Positions 1 through 12,095 of a DNA stretch of 64,000 nucleotides are shown here, piece after piece. The notes beneath the pieces were generated by a model. That model searched no databases. It was given only the letters and a program-made list of their open reading frames with translations, and was not told where the DNA came from. Position 1 is the stretch's first letter, and each line of letters begins with the position of its first letter. Source of the DNA: Pseudisothecium myosuroides (Eukaryota; Streptophyta; Bryopsida; Hypnales; Lembophyllaceae); contig OX637293.1 of NCBI GenBank assembly GCA_951799445.1, positions 24,986,001 to 25,050,000 of the forward strand. The letters run 5' to 3'. The translations under genes and the position numbers were made by a program.

Positions 1-1540
1 ACTTACCTTACTAAAGCTTAAATTTCTGAACTCAAAGAAGAATTTCAAGCAAATATTAAAAATATGAAGCCTTAAATTATTATTGGAAGAAATTTTGAGT
101 TTTTTTTTCTTAGAGTTTCATTGATAAATATTGGTTAGAGCAACACTGTATCCACCATTAGAGATAGGATCTATAGAGCATGTTTTACAACTATTATTTG
201 AAAGTCTTCGCGCTTATCAAAGAACTCCGTTGATGAGCTTTACCTCAGAGAGGGTTTACCCGGAATCAGCGATTCCTCAAGAACTATGTGTCCGTCGTCG
301 TCATCGTCTCTACTACAATGGGTGAACATTTTTGGGATCCCACTTTTAGTGTGACGTGAGTCCTCGTACTCCTTGAAGCAATACATATATATCTTCTCGA
401 ACTATTTTCTTAAACCTGAAAAGGAAGATTTGTTTGAATTCAAGAGTCATTGTGCTCTCACTGGTCGATGTTTTGCTCTTGTGCGGTGGAACTTTGGGAG
501 TATCATCGTGAACTTGTTCTTTCAGTGACATGAGAATTATGCTCTGACCTCTTTGAGCAAAGGTGCAGTCATAACTCATAACTTCGAATTCGTAGCAGTG
601 CATTTCAGAAGATTACTGTTGTGAATTTCGTCTACGATTTTCAATAACGAACTGAGGTAGGGATCTTACTACGGTCCAAGTGAACATTCTTCTCTCCTAT
701 GATTTTCTGTACCTTGTCTAATGTCCACTGGAATGCCATCGTTTCATGCTTCGTCCCCTGAAAATAATTTACTTGCTAGGAATGCTAACGTGATCTATAG
801 CTTGGTTTAGTTGCAATTGGTTGCAGCCTCGGCATTGCTTTGCGAGGTGATAAAATGTGCCCACCAAATGCTTGTTGTCTATTAGAGCTCTCTATCTGCA
901 TGTAATAGCTTATAATATATATCGCCCGCTACTATGTTCTACGAGAAGCTCATGTTTCCTTGCACAAGCAGGCTTCACAACTTCTATTGAATGAAGGACA
1001 GCATCATGATGTTGATCTCCGTGTCTACTACTGTACGTAGAACATACTGGCGGCTGCTCCCATTAAACAGCTATGTACTTGCCACGATCTTATATGGCAA
1101 TCTCTTGGTGTTTCCTTCTCAGAAAATCACTAGTGAACCGTGGTTTGAGTTGAAGAAGTGAAATCTGAACTTTGTGGTTTTTGTACATAATTATTCTCTC
1201 CAAGCAGCCTATGCACCAATCTGAGAGGATTCTTTGCATCAATAATTTAGAGATGCAGAATGTGCAGAATTGAGGGGCTTTAATGCCAGGCAGGATAACT
1301 CACCAGTGTACATTGCATAATTTGCTTGTGATCAATTTGAGTCCCAAATGTTGTCTTAATGGGGCTGGGTTCATCAAATTTTTGTTGCATTTCAATATTC
1401 AGTGTACCCTCCTCTCGGAGACTAAAATTGTGATGATGGAGGTGGGCTTACCGGTACAACCAATTGCAACAAGACATTTTTCAAGTTAAGCTAGTTAAAT
1501 AAAGTGCCTACAACTCAACGTTGCTTTTCAGAAAAAAGAT
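1..1540. other. AT-rich stretch without a recognisable gene
   Basis: No open reading frame longer than about 85 codons is present and none resembles a known protein. No transposon ends or tRNA were seen. It could be the far promoter of the first LRR-Roc-COR gene or plain intergenic DNA. Confidence 0.5.
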
Positions 1541-1544
1541 TTTG

Positions 1545-1725
1545 TGTTAGATTTAGTACCATGAAGGAGCCTTGGAATTCACAAGCCAAGAAAAGCTTGG
1601 GATATGTTGAATAATTCTGCACGGTCTAGAAATTCATTACTTGTTCATACGGTGCTCAAACAATGCACTCTAAAGTGCGTCAGAATCCTCTAGACTTCCA
1701 GTTCCCAATAAGATCTTATAAAAGC
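1545..1725 (+). repeat. Flank segment also found near 21.2 kb
   Basis: The segment around TGCTCAAACAATGCA followed by CAATAAGATCTTA-like text is recognisably related to about 21170-21290 (GTCCAAACAATGCATGGTAA, then GATAAGATCTTAAAAT). The match is imperfect but collinear. It suggests that part of the far-upstream flank of the first LRR-Roc-COR gene was copied into the middle of the window. Confidence 0.45.
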
Positions 1726-1964
1726 TGGCAGATTCTTTTGTCGTGTGGAGCCCAGACCTCGATCACTGTGTGTGGCCTTGGTTGTCTGGACTGCGTCAAA
1801 TGCAGGTGCGGGGTGGGAAAAGTCAGGATTCAGTTCAGCAGTGTCTGCCCTTGGGGAAGATTGTCTGCAAACTGGGTCCATTGGGGCCCTCCAAGCTTGT
1901 TGGCATCATCATAAAATGAATTCATTAGCATCAAGTTGAATGATCACCACTAAACGGTGCCTGT

Positions 1965-2730
1965 TCCAAGCAAGGGTTGTACTGTACCCCTGCATATCAA
2001 AGTTACGTTAACCTGGCAATGGGTGCGCAGGATTTGGGTGAACTTACGGTCCACGACGGTTCCAATACCGGTACCACTGTAAGCTGACATGTGAATTTGT
2101 GTATTGCCTTGGCAAAATGTCGAAGAGCTGTAGATCTAAGATTTGTCATTAAGGTAATTAAACCCGTCCTAGACTTCTACCGTAATATTACCAGGGATGG
2201 CATCCGGAAGTACGGTACACTGATAGTGTGGCTGGGATGAGCGCAGTACAGTACTCCCACGAGTTCGGGGTACCCGCGAGTCTATGGCTAGACGACGAGT
2301 GATTTTAATGGCAGCAAATGGAAAGATCAACAGTAAACGCTGCCTGTTCCAACTTCCAAGCAAGGGTGGTATGGTACCCAGTTACGTTACCAAGGGCCCG
2401 ACTGAAGCTGGCAATCAGTGCGCAGGGTTCGCGGGGAATATCCAAAAACGAGTTGCGCGTTACCGCGTTGGAGTGAACTTACGGTTCACGAAGGTTCCAA
2501 TACCATTGCAATAAGTCGGCATGTAAATTTGCGTATTAGCAAGATGTAGGAGAGATCTAGATGTCAGATTTGCAAATCAGGTCATTAAACCCGTCTCAGA
2601 CTTTCACCCTAACTTAATATTACCAAGGAGGTCATCCGGTACAGCAGTGCACTGATACTGTAGCTGGGGCCAGTGTTGGTGGTACAGCCACGGGTTTGGG
2701 CCGAGAGTCTCTGGCTGGAAGACGAGTGTT
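1965..2730 (+). repeat. Tandemly duplicated promoter block of the first LRR-Roc-COR gene
   Basis: Two diverged repeats (about 1965-2300 and 2338-2730) follow each other in the same order. Landmarks are TGCCTGTTCCAA, AAGCAAGGGT, a TGCGCAGG.TT stretch, GGTTCCAATACC, ATTAAACCCGTC, ATATTACCA.GG, GCATCCGG/TCATCCGG and AGACGAGTG. The second LRR-Roc-COR gene has a single clear counterpart (about 28120-28580), so the local duplication is specific to unit 1 or one repeat was lost in unit 2. It lies 0.7-1.5 kb upstream of the start codon and could alter regulation. That effect is inferred, not seen. Confidence 0.75.
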
Positions 2731-3441
2731 CTCAAGAGTCCACAGAGCTCCATAAGCTTTTGCAGGCAACGTTAGAGAGCACTCTTGCCATTTCTGGTCG
2801 ACAGGCACCCTCGGGAGTGCTTTGCTTCTCAGTCCGATCCTCAGCGGTCTGGCGCTAATTAGAGTTTGCTGCTCGACTTTAGACGAGTGGAAGTGGCCTC
2901 AGGAGAGATCTGTTGATAGAACCGTGAGGGGTTATTTAGTGATTCTTGCACGGCTTGGCAAGCTTGGCTGCCCACATCGAGGGTGACCAGAACTTACGTC
3001 CTGCTTGAGGATTCACTTCATGTCCCTCTGATGCGGCTGATGCTTTTAGAGCACAGTCTGTGAGAGTATTTGTTGTCTCCCTCCTTTCCCTTCCTCATGC
3101 TTCGGCTGAATGAGGCACTAGGTACACAGTGCACACGACCTGTTGCAAGAACTTCACGTGGTTGACAGTGACGCGTTGCAAGCCCATGATGACTTGCTGC
3201 TGTTAAAAGCAGGGTTGGTCTTTGAATTTGGTAGAGACGATTGAAGGAATTTGACGACGTTGTGTGTAACTTGGGAAGTATGTGGGTGAAGTATTTGGAT
3301 TGCCCAGCAGGGGGAAGGGTCGTTGGGGTTTGGAGGACCGACGCTAACACGGTTGCAAGTCTCAACCTCTTCTGATCATCGCAAAGTCTTGTATTTGTCT
3401 GTGAGATTTTACATTGAAGCTGCATCGAGGTCGACCCCAGC

Positions 3442-6400
3442 ATGAGGAGGTTGTTCGCTTTCCTGGTGTGGCTGTTTAGCTTCTGGACTTGGAAAGGTTT
3501 CTTCCTTCGTTGGCTTCGGAGTCCTGCCTCCCATCCTCCCAGCGGAGAGACTGCGGGGCCTTCGCTTTCCCAGGAAGGGCAAGAAGAGTCGGAGTTGGCA
3601 CGCTTTCTCTCTTCCTTACCCGAAGATGGACGCCGGTGCAACCATTTGTTTTTTCATGGAGACTCAGAAGTCAGAATTTACTTTGGAGGCGCTCGTTTTA
3701 CATTATTCCATGGCACTGGCGTGCAAGCAGGTTATGGTGAGTTTCTGGAGGCAGTTGCTTCATCAGAAATTGTATTCCCTGAAAAAGTGAGCATCAGTTT
3801 CGGGGGGGACGATTCCTGCAAAGACGTCGAAGCATTTGCTGACGCACTCCGTCAGTCTAGCAACAGATTCAGAAAACTCAGTCTTGATTTTATGAGGGGC
3901 TCCCCAGTCCAATTTGCCAAGTGTGTCTCCAGGGTGCTTCTTGGAAATGATGCAATTCAAGATCTCTACCTAGACTTCATTTTTGTAAGGGAGATGGGCA
4001 AAGAGTTGACTGCAGAATTTATGGGTATTCTTGTTATGTCTCACATTCTCCAAATCCTCAAATCATTTGTAGTTTGGACAAGTTTGGACGAAGAGGGAAT
4101 GGAGCAATTGATGAAGCCCTTCCAAGGCCCTTTCAGTGTACTTGAAGAATTACGAATTCATTCTCTAACATCAGATGCTCAGCTTGAGCACATAAGTGCC
4201 ATGCTTACCTCAAGCACATCCCTCAAATCGCTTTGGGTCGATAAAAGTTTACTTAAGGTTCAAAAGGATTTTACAAAAGGATTCAGAAGCATAGCAGCCG
4301 CATTGTGTTCCAACCAATCGCTTCAAGCCCTAACTTGTGAGATTTCTAGTAGCATGGAGATGAAGGTGTTGTTGGAGCCATTGGTGCCTAACAACAATAA
4401 TCTTCAATGCAATACCACCCTCAAGAAGCTTCGGTTATCAAAATCGATTGGAGGGAAAGAAGGGATTGAAACCTTAGTCAACTTGATTCACACCAACACA
4501 TCCTTGTTGGAATTGCATTTCAATCAAGTGGATGATTTATCTTTGCATGATACACACGGGATTGAGAATGTTTTGGTTGTCTTGGAAGCCCTCAAGACAA
4601 ACAAATCTTTGAAAAAAATTGATTTCTATGGGTGTAAAGCAGTCGGTGGTTACAAAGTGCTTGGAGCGATGATGGACTTGCTTTTGGAAAATCATTGCAT
4701 TGAAGACATTGGTTTGACTAGCACGGGTTTGCAAGAGTCAGGAGATGCAGACTATATATCTTCCGCATTATCAAAGAGGAAGAAAATGAAGTTGTGGGAT
4801 ATTGTTCAAAGCATGGCAATTGTTAATCCAACATCCGGGCGAGTGTTTTTGTGTGGACAACCATTTGCCGGTAAGCTATACATACTCATATTTTGCATGT
4901 AGGTATTTGAGTATTGATATTGTTGATTACGTTTAAGATAGAAGTGAACAGTAAAAACATATAGAATATAGCTTGATGTAGTCATTGCAAACCTTCAATT
5001 TTCCAAAAGGTCTCAAACCAAATGTAGATGAGTAATAAAATATGTCTTTTATATAAAAATTGAGATTCCATCAATAAAGATTACTTTCCCCATCATTCTA
5101 GAGATTCAAAATGATCTTTACAATCAATTTGAAAGTAGTATTTAGCAAAAAATTCTTATCAATTTCAAAACATTGTACTTTTAAACATATATAAAATACG
5201 ATTTATAATTTTGTACCTTTTTTGATTGCCTAAAATTTCATAATACATTGATCAAGACAATACAATCTCATGTTTATTTTTTTTAAATTTCATTACTAAC
5301 TCCTAACAACAAAAACTTTGATTCCTCTAGTATATTTTAAATTTTGTTTGCTTTTCTTCAAGAAAGTAAATTAGACATCAAAAATATTGATTTGTAAAAC
5401 ACCTAATCAAAATATTTATTTCAAAGACTCAAAAGAGATACAAAATATGGAAACGATGATTTTTGCATTTCAAAATTTCTTCCTAATGATGAGCAACAAC
5501 CATTAGCCCGTAAAGGTCATAAAATCTCCAAAGTGGATGCCCCTTGGTCCAACACGCTTGTAACTTTCAAAGTATCCAGTTTTGGTCTTGATTTGAATTT
5601 TGAATATGAAGCCTAATAAGGCTTCTTGGCATTCCATTTTAAGCCTTGAAAAAATCAAAACATTCAATAAGTCATGCATGCAAAAACTCCAAGTATTAGA
5701 TTCCAAACAACAAAATATTGTATATATTTCATTGTATATTAAAGTTAGATTCAGCTTGACAATGGTGATTTATCTCTAAGGGTATTTTGGGTGTAAAAAA
5801 TGAAAACAATTACTTGAATAGTTTTTTTACTCATTTCAAATTAATTGAATTGCTTTTATTATATTGACCAATTCATTTTCACTTATTAGTTCAAAGTTTA
5901 TAACAAATATGATTTCTTACAAAACTATTAGAAATAGTTGACAGCGATAGATAGCACATGGTTTTTTGTAACAAAAATATTACATTAGAATTCAATTATT
6001 CTATAACAATTGAAAATCTACATTGTATTGAAAATTAAACTTCAACCAAATGGAATTGGACTTGGTCATTTAGGGTTTCAATGGTTGTACAAGTCATTGA
6101 AGATTAATTCTCTTATGAGTAAAGGTTTGCTACAGTTTAAATGTATTGCAAAAGTTATGAAGTTTACAAGTCCAATCTCACACATTCAAGGGAAACTCTA
6201 GAAATATATATTATATTGAAGTAATAATGTTTGTGCAATTTAATAGATTTGACTTTGTATAGAATTTTTTTAATTGTTCTATTTTTATTAAATGAGAAGA
6301 CAATTACAAGGTATTTTGATTTAGAAGCAAGAATCACACCTCCAAGCCAAAAATATCATTATGAAATGTTTCTTTACATACTACTTTTAATGTTTCCAAT

Positions 6401-9400
6401 ACAAATAGAAGCATTAGATATGATTTGTATACTAGAAGATCCTCATTGTTGAACTCTAGCACCATTGTCATTTTTCAATTTCATATCAATCATTCTCAAT
6501 TTTGGTTCTCTTGTTGTCATTGATAATCTTTCATTTAATACATACTCTAAATATGAATATGAAATATTATTTCATGTGGAATATCTTTTTACACCTTCAA
6601 ACCATGTTTTCAGTACATTGTAGAATGAATTTAAACGACTTCTTGAGTCCATTCATATTTACATAAAATCTTGAACGATTACACTCGATGTTTTAAACTT
6701 CTTCAACACTAGCATTTGAAAAGAATTTTCAAAGAAAGTTCCAATTACATGGTCTTACAACCAATAAGGATATTGATTCTAATAATCTTTTGAGTGTATA
6801 TTTTAAATGGCAAACAAAGAAATCCTATTGCAAAAAACAATATCTAGAAACAAGACTTTAGAATACCTTCAAAAATATTGTTTTCATAAATCTTTGGTCA
6901 TCGAACCTCTTTGGGGCTTTAGTTGCTAACTTAATGTCATCTACATCAATTAAATACTATGAAAATTTCACTTTTGATTCTAAATTAGCTTGTTCTTGTT
7001 CTAATTCTCCATAGGTAAAACAAGATTGCGAATGTCTATGAAGAAATTGAAGGAATTCCAAGGAAAAGATGAATTTCCAAACCGATCACGGATCAAGGAA
7101 AAAATACGAAACATATTCAAACCCTCTAATGCGCCAAAAGGGCCAATGGAGGACATGCCACTAGAACGTACACATGGCATTGAAGTGGAGAGTGTATTGT
7201 GCGATGGCATTGGCATTACCATTTGGGACATGGCGGGTCAAACCGACTATCACTCTTTTCATGAATTGGTAATGCCCAATCTCTCGGCTGATGGAAGTTC
7301 ATCAATGTTTTTGCTCATGTGCAATCCAATGAAGCAATCCACTCCCTCCAAAAGAAGAAGTCCATCCAACATCAAATTGGAACTCGAATCTTGGTTGCGA
7401 TTCATTGCTTCCAATACAAGGCGATCTCTTTCCTATCGCCCACACGTGTCAATAGTCATGACTCATTTGGACTATTGGAAAGATGACAATGCATTTGCTG
7501 CACGCATTGATGATGAGGTTTTACAATTGAAATCACGATTCCAAGAGGTACTTGAGTTTGATGAAGACAAGTCCGTATTCAAGGTAGATGGGAGAGATGT
7601 AATTCATGCTCGTACGGTATTTGATTTCGTGAAATCGCACATGAAGAAATTGTTGGAGAGATTGCCCAAAACCATAAGTGCATGTGAAGAAGTGCAACGT
7701 TTGGTAGCATTGCGGAATGGAGACAAATCAAAACCACGGTTGTTGAAGTGGGAAGAATTTTGTGAAGGCATGTGCAAAGAAGTGAATGAACTAAACGATG
7801 TGGACCATGAGCTTGCTAAAAGGAAGAGGGAATTTGTAGCAATATCCTTGAATGATGGAGGGCACATCATCTACAATGAGAAAGAAGGAGTGGTCATCAC
7901 CAATCCCCATTGGTTTTGCCACGACATCATTGGACAATTTCTACACCAATGTGCCATCTTGGATTGCGATTTGGAGATGGTTTCGTCCAATGGGATCATA
8001 TCCATGGAACACATGAAGCGTTTGATATTGAAGCTTGTGGAAGGTGAAAGAGACACGGAGAAACAATTTGATGACATTTTGGGCATGATGATCAAACTGC
8101 ACATATGCTATAAGCAAGATGCTAGTAGCATTATGATACCCTCAACTTTGAAAGACAAACGCGAAAGTTTGAGTTGGTCCACCAATGATGACTCCACAAG
8201 CTTGAAGTATGTTGGGAGAAGATTGGCTTGCAAAGATGGAAATCAAACCATGTTGACTCCTGGATTTTTTGCACGACTTCAGGTATTGTTTTTAAATTAT
8301 TTGGGTGGAATAGAAGTTTTCATTTACTTCCATGTTTGATTTGATTTACAAAGTAATGGTTATTGAATTGTTTTTCACTTTACAATAATCCATTCATCTT
8401 ACAAAGAGAGTTGCAAGCAAATTATAATTTTTTATAAATTAGAATAATTACTTATGATCCCAAATATCTTGAGAAGCTTAACCTCTAAAGGACCGAGGCT
8501 TTTTTTTCCATCAAACTACACTTGAAACTGCCATTTCTATTGTGAAGAGCAAAAAACTTTTAAAATTGTTTATTTTTGCACATCTAATCGTAGAATCGTG
8601 TACTAGACTAATATAAGTATATACGGAAGAAATTTCAGAAACTTTTACTACCTAGATTGCAAGATATTTGCATCCAAAGTGAAGAAAACAAGTTTTTGTA
8701 ACACCTTGTTTGACTAGAATTTTTGGCTTTGAATCTTCTTAACTTAAAATTTTTGTACAAATGATTTTGATTTTTTATCTTTGTGTTGAACATTTGAATT
8801 GAGAATCTAGGAAAAAAATTTCAAGAAAAAAAACTTAATTTTCACTCATTAAAAAATTGTTAAGCAGAAGGAGGTTCAAGAATGAAGGAAAAACAAAATC
8901 ATTAATAGCTTTAAAATGGAATTGAAACACAATAATCTCAATGGTGAGATTTTTCTAGCAAAAAAATTTAACCATGTCAAACAATTTTTTTTGAAAAATT
9001 GTCAAAATTGCATTTAAAAATGAATCCTATGCATTAATTTTTCAAGAAGATGCTTAGATTGCCCAAAAATCTAAGATTGTCCATAACTTTTTCATAACAA
9101 GTCCAAATTGAATGATTCAAAGCTTCATGTATAGGCAAAAATATAGTATTTTAGGAATTTTTTTTTAATCCTTTTGACTTTTTGTGATTTTTTTGCGTTG
9201 CCCACCGATCTCCGTTTTTGACTTATTGGGCCATAACTTTTTCTTCCGGGCACCAATTGAAATAAAAAATTATATATCCACAAAACTCTCACAAAGCTAC
9301 ACAATCTCAAAAAATCCCAAAAAAATTTACTACAAATTGAGACAATAGGAACCTCCCTGACCCAAATTGTCCCCCAAGGGGAAAAACGGTGCTTTAGGGG

Positions 9401-10955
9401 TTATTTTGCATTTTCAATGGCAATATGCTACACTAACTTCATCCTTTTATATTTAGATGTAGATGTGAGGATCAGTCAAATACGAATCAGTTGAATTGAA
9501 TTTTCCAATCACTTTTCTCTTTTTGAAATGATATGTTATTCGTTTGTTGGTATGAACATTGTGAAGGTTTCTCTCTTCCAAAAGCTCCAAAGCCAGAATG
9601 TCCAAGATACTTATGAGGTGTTTCAAGATATTATCATGTTCGTAAATGGTGGCATTGAGGTCATTCTTCAATTCCATGATGGTGACATCGACATTCTTTT
9701 AAGATCCCATCAATGTCAAGATAAAATGTTGGAGTTCCTTGAAAACGGAATTGTCATGCACATTAAACTTCTCCAAGAAGATCCCACATTGGGTTGTCCC
9801 GGAGTTTGCCTTATTGAGTACATTTTGCGCCCAACATGTGTGCAGAGGTTGGTTCATGCTAAGGACCGCAAAAACCAATGTGTTCAAGTGAAATACTTAG
9901 AAGCGGAGGTTATAAAGATTGGTGTAGATGCTACATACAATTGGAAGTCATGTGAAGGTTTCAAAGTTGGCTACGACAAGGTGAGCACCTTATTGGGAGG
10001 TTTGGCATGGAAAAATCTTTTGGAAAGGCGATCACGTGACCTACAAGATTATCACAAGAAAATTCAATCTGTGGGAATGAGGACCCAAAATGATCACTCC
10101 ATCTTCAAGGATGAAAGAGGTGGTTCATGGACCACTTCAATGTGGCAAATGCCTCAAAGACTTGTCTATGGGCCTTTGGTTGAGGAGATACTTGACTTGA
10201 AAAAGGAGCATCGTGAATATCACAAAGAAACGATGTCAAAATTGGACAATGTAGTGCATCTAATACAAAATCTAGAGCATGGCATTCAAAACATGCAAGA
10301 AAAGTTATTGCTTGAGGTGTGTTCAAAGATTGATGATGTGATGGCATTCACTTTGGAGATGCAAAAGTCACAAATTCCCAAATTGGCCTATCTTTGTGAG
10401 TTTGGGAAAAGGAAGCTTTTGACACGATTGGTGCCTAACCTTGAACAAGTCCAACTTCACCTCATGTGTGAAAATATCCATGGATTCCATGAGGTCCCAA
10501 ACCAAGAAGGTTGTGTGGCCTATTTTGGAACAGAACACACAAGAAGATTTCTTGCGATGGTAGCTTGGGGATTGAAGATTGCCACTCTATTGACAAAGAT
10601 TGGTGCTCATGTTGCTTGTGGGATGGGTGCAATGGTCCCTGATTTTAGTGATGGAGGGACTTTTGCAGCCTTGATTCTTGACACACCGGGATTTTTGGAT
10701 TATCAAATCCCTATTGCAACTTTGGAATCTTTACCAAGTAATGTCAGAAAACATTCAAGGATCTCAATGGATGATCAATATGATGCACAAAGGTGGCTTC
10801 AAGAGTTTTTGGAGCCAAAGTGTCAAAACAAGCAAGACTTCTATAATCAATTTCAATTGAAGAAGGTTCGATTTACAGGAACAAGGGGATCCATAGCTTG
10901 GATTTGTGATAAATGCATTTTATTACATTGCAATGAAATTGACAAACTAAGATAA
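3442..10955 (+). CDS. LRR-Roc-COR (ROCO) protein, TORNADO1-like, copy 1
   Basis: Three exons (3442-4870, 7015-8282, 9567-10955) join in phase into 1361 codons, close to the ~1380 residues of Arabidopsis TRN1. Residues 3-26 are strongly hydrophobic (MRRLFAFLVWLFSFW start), so an N-terminal membrane anchor is possible. Ribonuclease-inhibitor-like leucine-rich repeats fill about 230-440. The Roc GTPase P-loop is GQPFAGKT at 472-479 and is split by intron 1 after the first base of the G477 codon. The G3 motif DMAGQ is at 548-552 and the G4-like THLD at 626-629. A COR domain spans about 750-1065, a helical/coiled region about 1103-1157, and a conserved hydrophobic patch lies near 1230-1260. There is no kinase domain, as is usual for plant ROCO proteins. 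The role is inferred to be GTP-dependent signalling. Splice donors are GTAAGC and GTATTG. Intron 2 carries transposable element A. No frame break was seen. Confidence 0.88.
4871..7014 (+). other. Intron 1 of the first LRR-Roc-COR gene
   Basis: This is a 2144-nt AT-rich intron, GTAAGC to CCATAG. It is conserved in sequence and order with intron 1 of copy 2 (2131 nt, 30706-32836). Short frames inside it are not conserved as coding. It interrupts the P-loop codon for G477 in phase 1. Confidence 0.85.
8478..9404 (-). mobile_element. TTAA-flanked non-coding transposable element, copy A
   Basis: Left end TTAACCTCTAAAGGACCGAGG; right end GCTTTAGGGGTTA, the complement of TAACCCCTAAAGC. The interior matches copy B in reverse. 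Shared landmarks are AACTGCCATTTCT next to the left end, CAAGAAGATGCTTAGATTGCCC, and ATAACTTTTTCTTCCGGGCACC. It lies in intron 2 of the first LRR-Roc-COR gene. The paralogous intron 2 is 926 nt shorter and lacks it, so it inserted after the duplication, or was lost from copy 2. No protein-coding frame is present, so it is non-autonomous. Confidence 0.85.
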
Positions 10956-11089
10956 GGTATTACAACTCATTGTAATGTGTGAGTAAACTAGGGTTTCTTT
11001 ACCTTATATTTGCAAAAATTTGAGATTTAGGGATAAACTACTTTTGGGGCCCAAAAGAAATGTTCTTTTGAATTTTGTCCCTAGTTTTG

Positions 11090-11470
11090 CTTCTACCAAT
11101 GAGAGCTCAAAAGCATGTGGCATGTGAGACAAGAGATTGTAATTCTAGATTCAAAGCTTGAATTTAGAGCTTCACTCAAGAGTAAGTGGTGCATTTATTG
11201 TCAGAACCACATTTTAAATTTGCTTGCTATCTACAATTGCAACCCACATGTTGGACCACTTTACAATGAACTCTAATATCAACTAAAATTTTAGGAAAAA
11301 TATTAGTGTATGAATTATGATATAAAAAGATCATTGATGTAGTCTTTACCAAATAAGTACATTTTTATAATGTATGACAAGCACCTTTTCTTTTTGCAAA
11401 TCACTTTGGTTCACCATCCAAATTTAATTTTGTTGAGGAATAGTTTTAGATTTTGGAAACTACGTTGATG
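11090..11470 (+). repeat. 3' flank of the first LRR-Roc-COR gene, present three times
   Basis: Text such as TGTAGTCTTTACCAA, followed by AAGT and then TTTTGTTGAGGAATAGTTTT, also occurs at about 18100-18310 and 36160-36345. The copies near 11.3 and 36.2 kb are the expected flanks of the two genes. The one near 18.2 kb has no gene beside it. Confidence 0.75.
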
Positions 11471-12095
11471 AAATTTTATATACAATCAAAAAAAAAATTC
11501 TAATATATCTTAAACTTCATGATTTTGATATAATTACCGGCCATCAACATGTAGCCACACTAGGAAAGACTCCAATCTTTGCATCACTTTGAAGTATGGT
11601 TTTGCATTTTGAAGGCCATTTCAACTTATTTAACTGATTATTTATCTTAGAAGTTAGTAAATGGGGCTTTTGTGTCAATGGTGGGCCTTCTTTTCAAGTG
11701 AGAGTCAACAAATCTAAACTTACTTGAATACTTGATAAACTCATTAGCGTTAGGAAATCTTTTGGGAAATTTTGCACGTACTTGCTTCTTTCTCCAAAAA
11801 AATATATTGATTGCTTCATTATCAACAATTGGATGACAAACAAGATGACAAAGAAGGATGCTTTGAAGATTCAATCATGGCTTTAGATAATGAGTTGGTT
11901 GAGTGAAAAGCTTAGCCCTAATTATGATTGGTTGATGAAGCCAATGGATCTTCTTCTACTTTTGTGAGCACACATTGAAGTTTATTTAGTCAATAGTGGG
12001 AAAAAAACAAACAAACTTGGAAATGAAGCCAGGGGTGCAGCTTACAACAAACAAACAATTATGAGCTAGAGCTAGTGAGCTACTAGGGTGTAATT
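11471..12095. other. Intergenic DNA without a recognised gene
   Basis: This is AT-rich sequence. Its first part (AGCCACACTAGGAAAGACTCC, then the AACTCATTAGCGT region) is still collinear with about 36540-36900 downstream of copy 2, so the segmental duplication may extend to here with lower similarity. No reading frame looks coding. Confidence 0.45.

Larger units (their letters stand above)
1800..11470 (+). repeat. Segmental duplication, unit 1
   Basis: This block holds the first LRR-Roc-COR gene with its promoter, introns and 3' flank. It is collinear with about 27960-36350. Shared text starts upstream with TCAGGATTCA and TCTGCAAA.TGGGTCCATT, runs through all three exons and intron 1, and ends in the 3' flank with TTTTGTTGAGGAA.A.TTTTAG. 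The two units differ by element A (inside intron 2 of unit 1), by a duplicated promoter block in unit 1, and by scattered substitutions and small indels. The offset between the gene copies is 25,835 bp at exon 1. Confidence 0.9.

Noticed and set aside
3018..3641. 207-codon open frame on the - strand overlapping the start of the first LRR-Roc-COR gene
   Set aside because: The counterpart at 28886-29278 is shifted out of frame by small deletions, and it lies antisense to the conserved leader and exon 1. It is a shadow frame.
9125..9310. 61-codon frame in intron 2 of the first LRR-Roc-COR gene
   Set aside because: Lies wholly inside transposable element A and is not conserved in the other copies.
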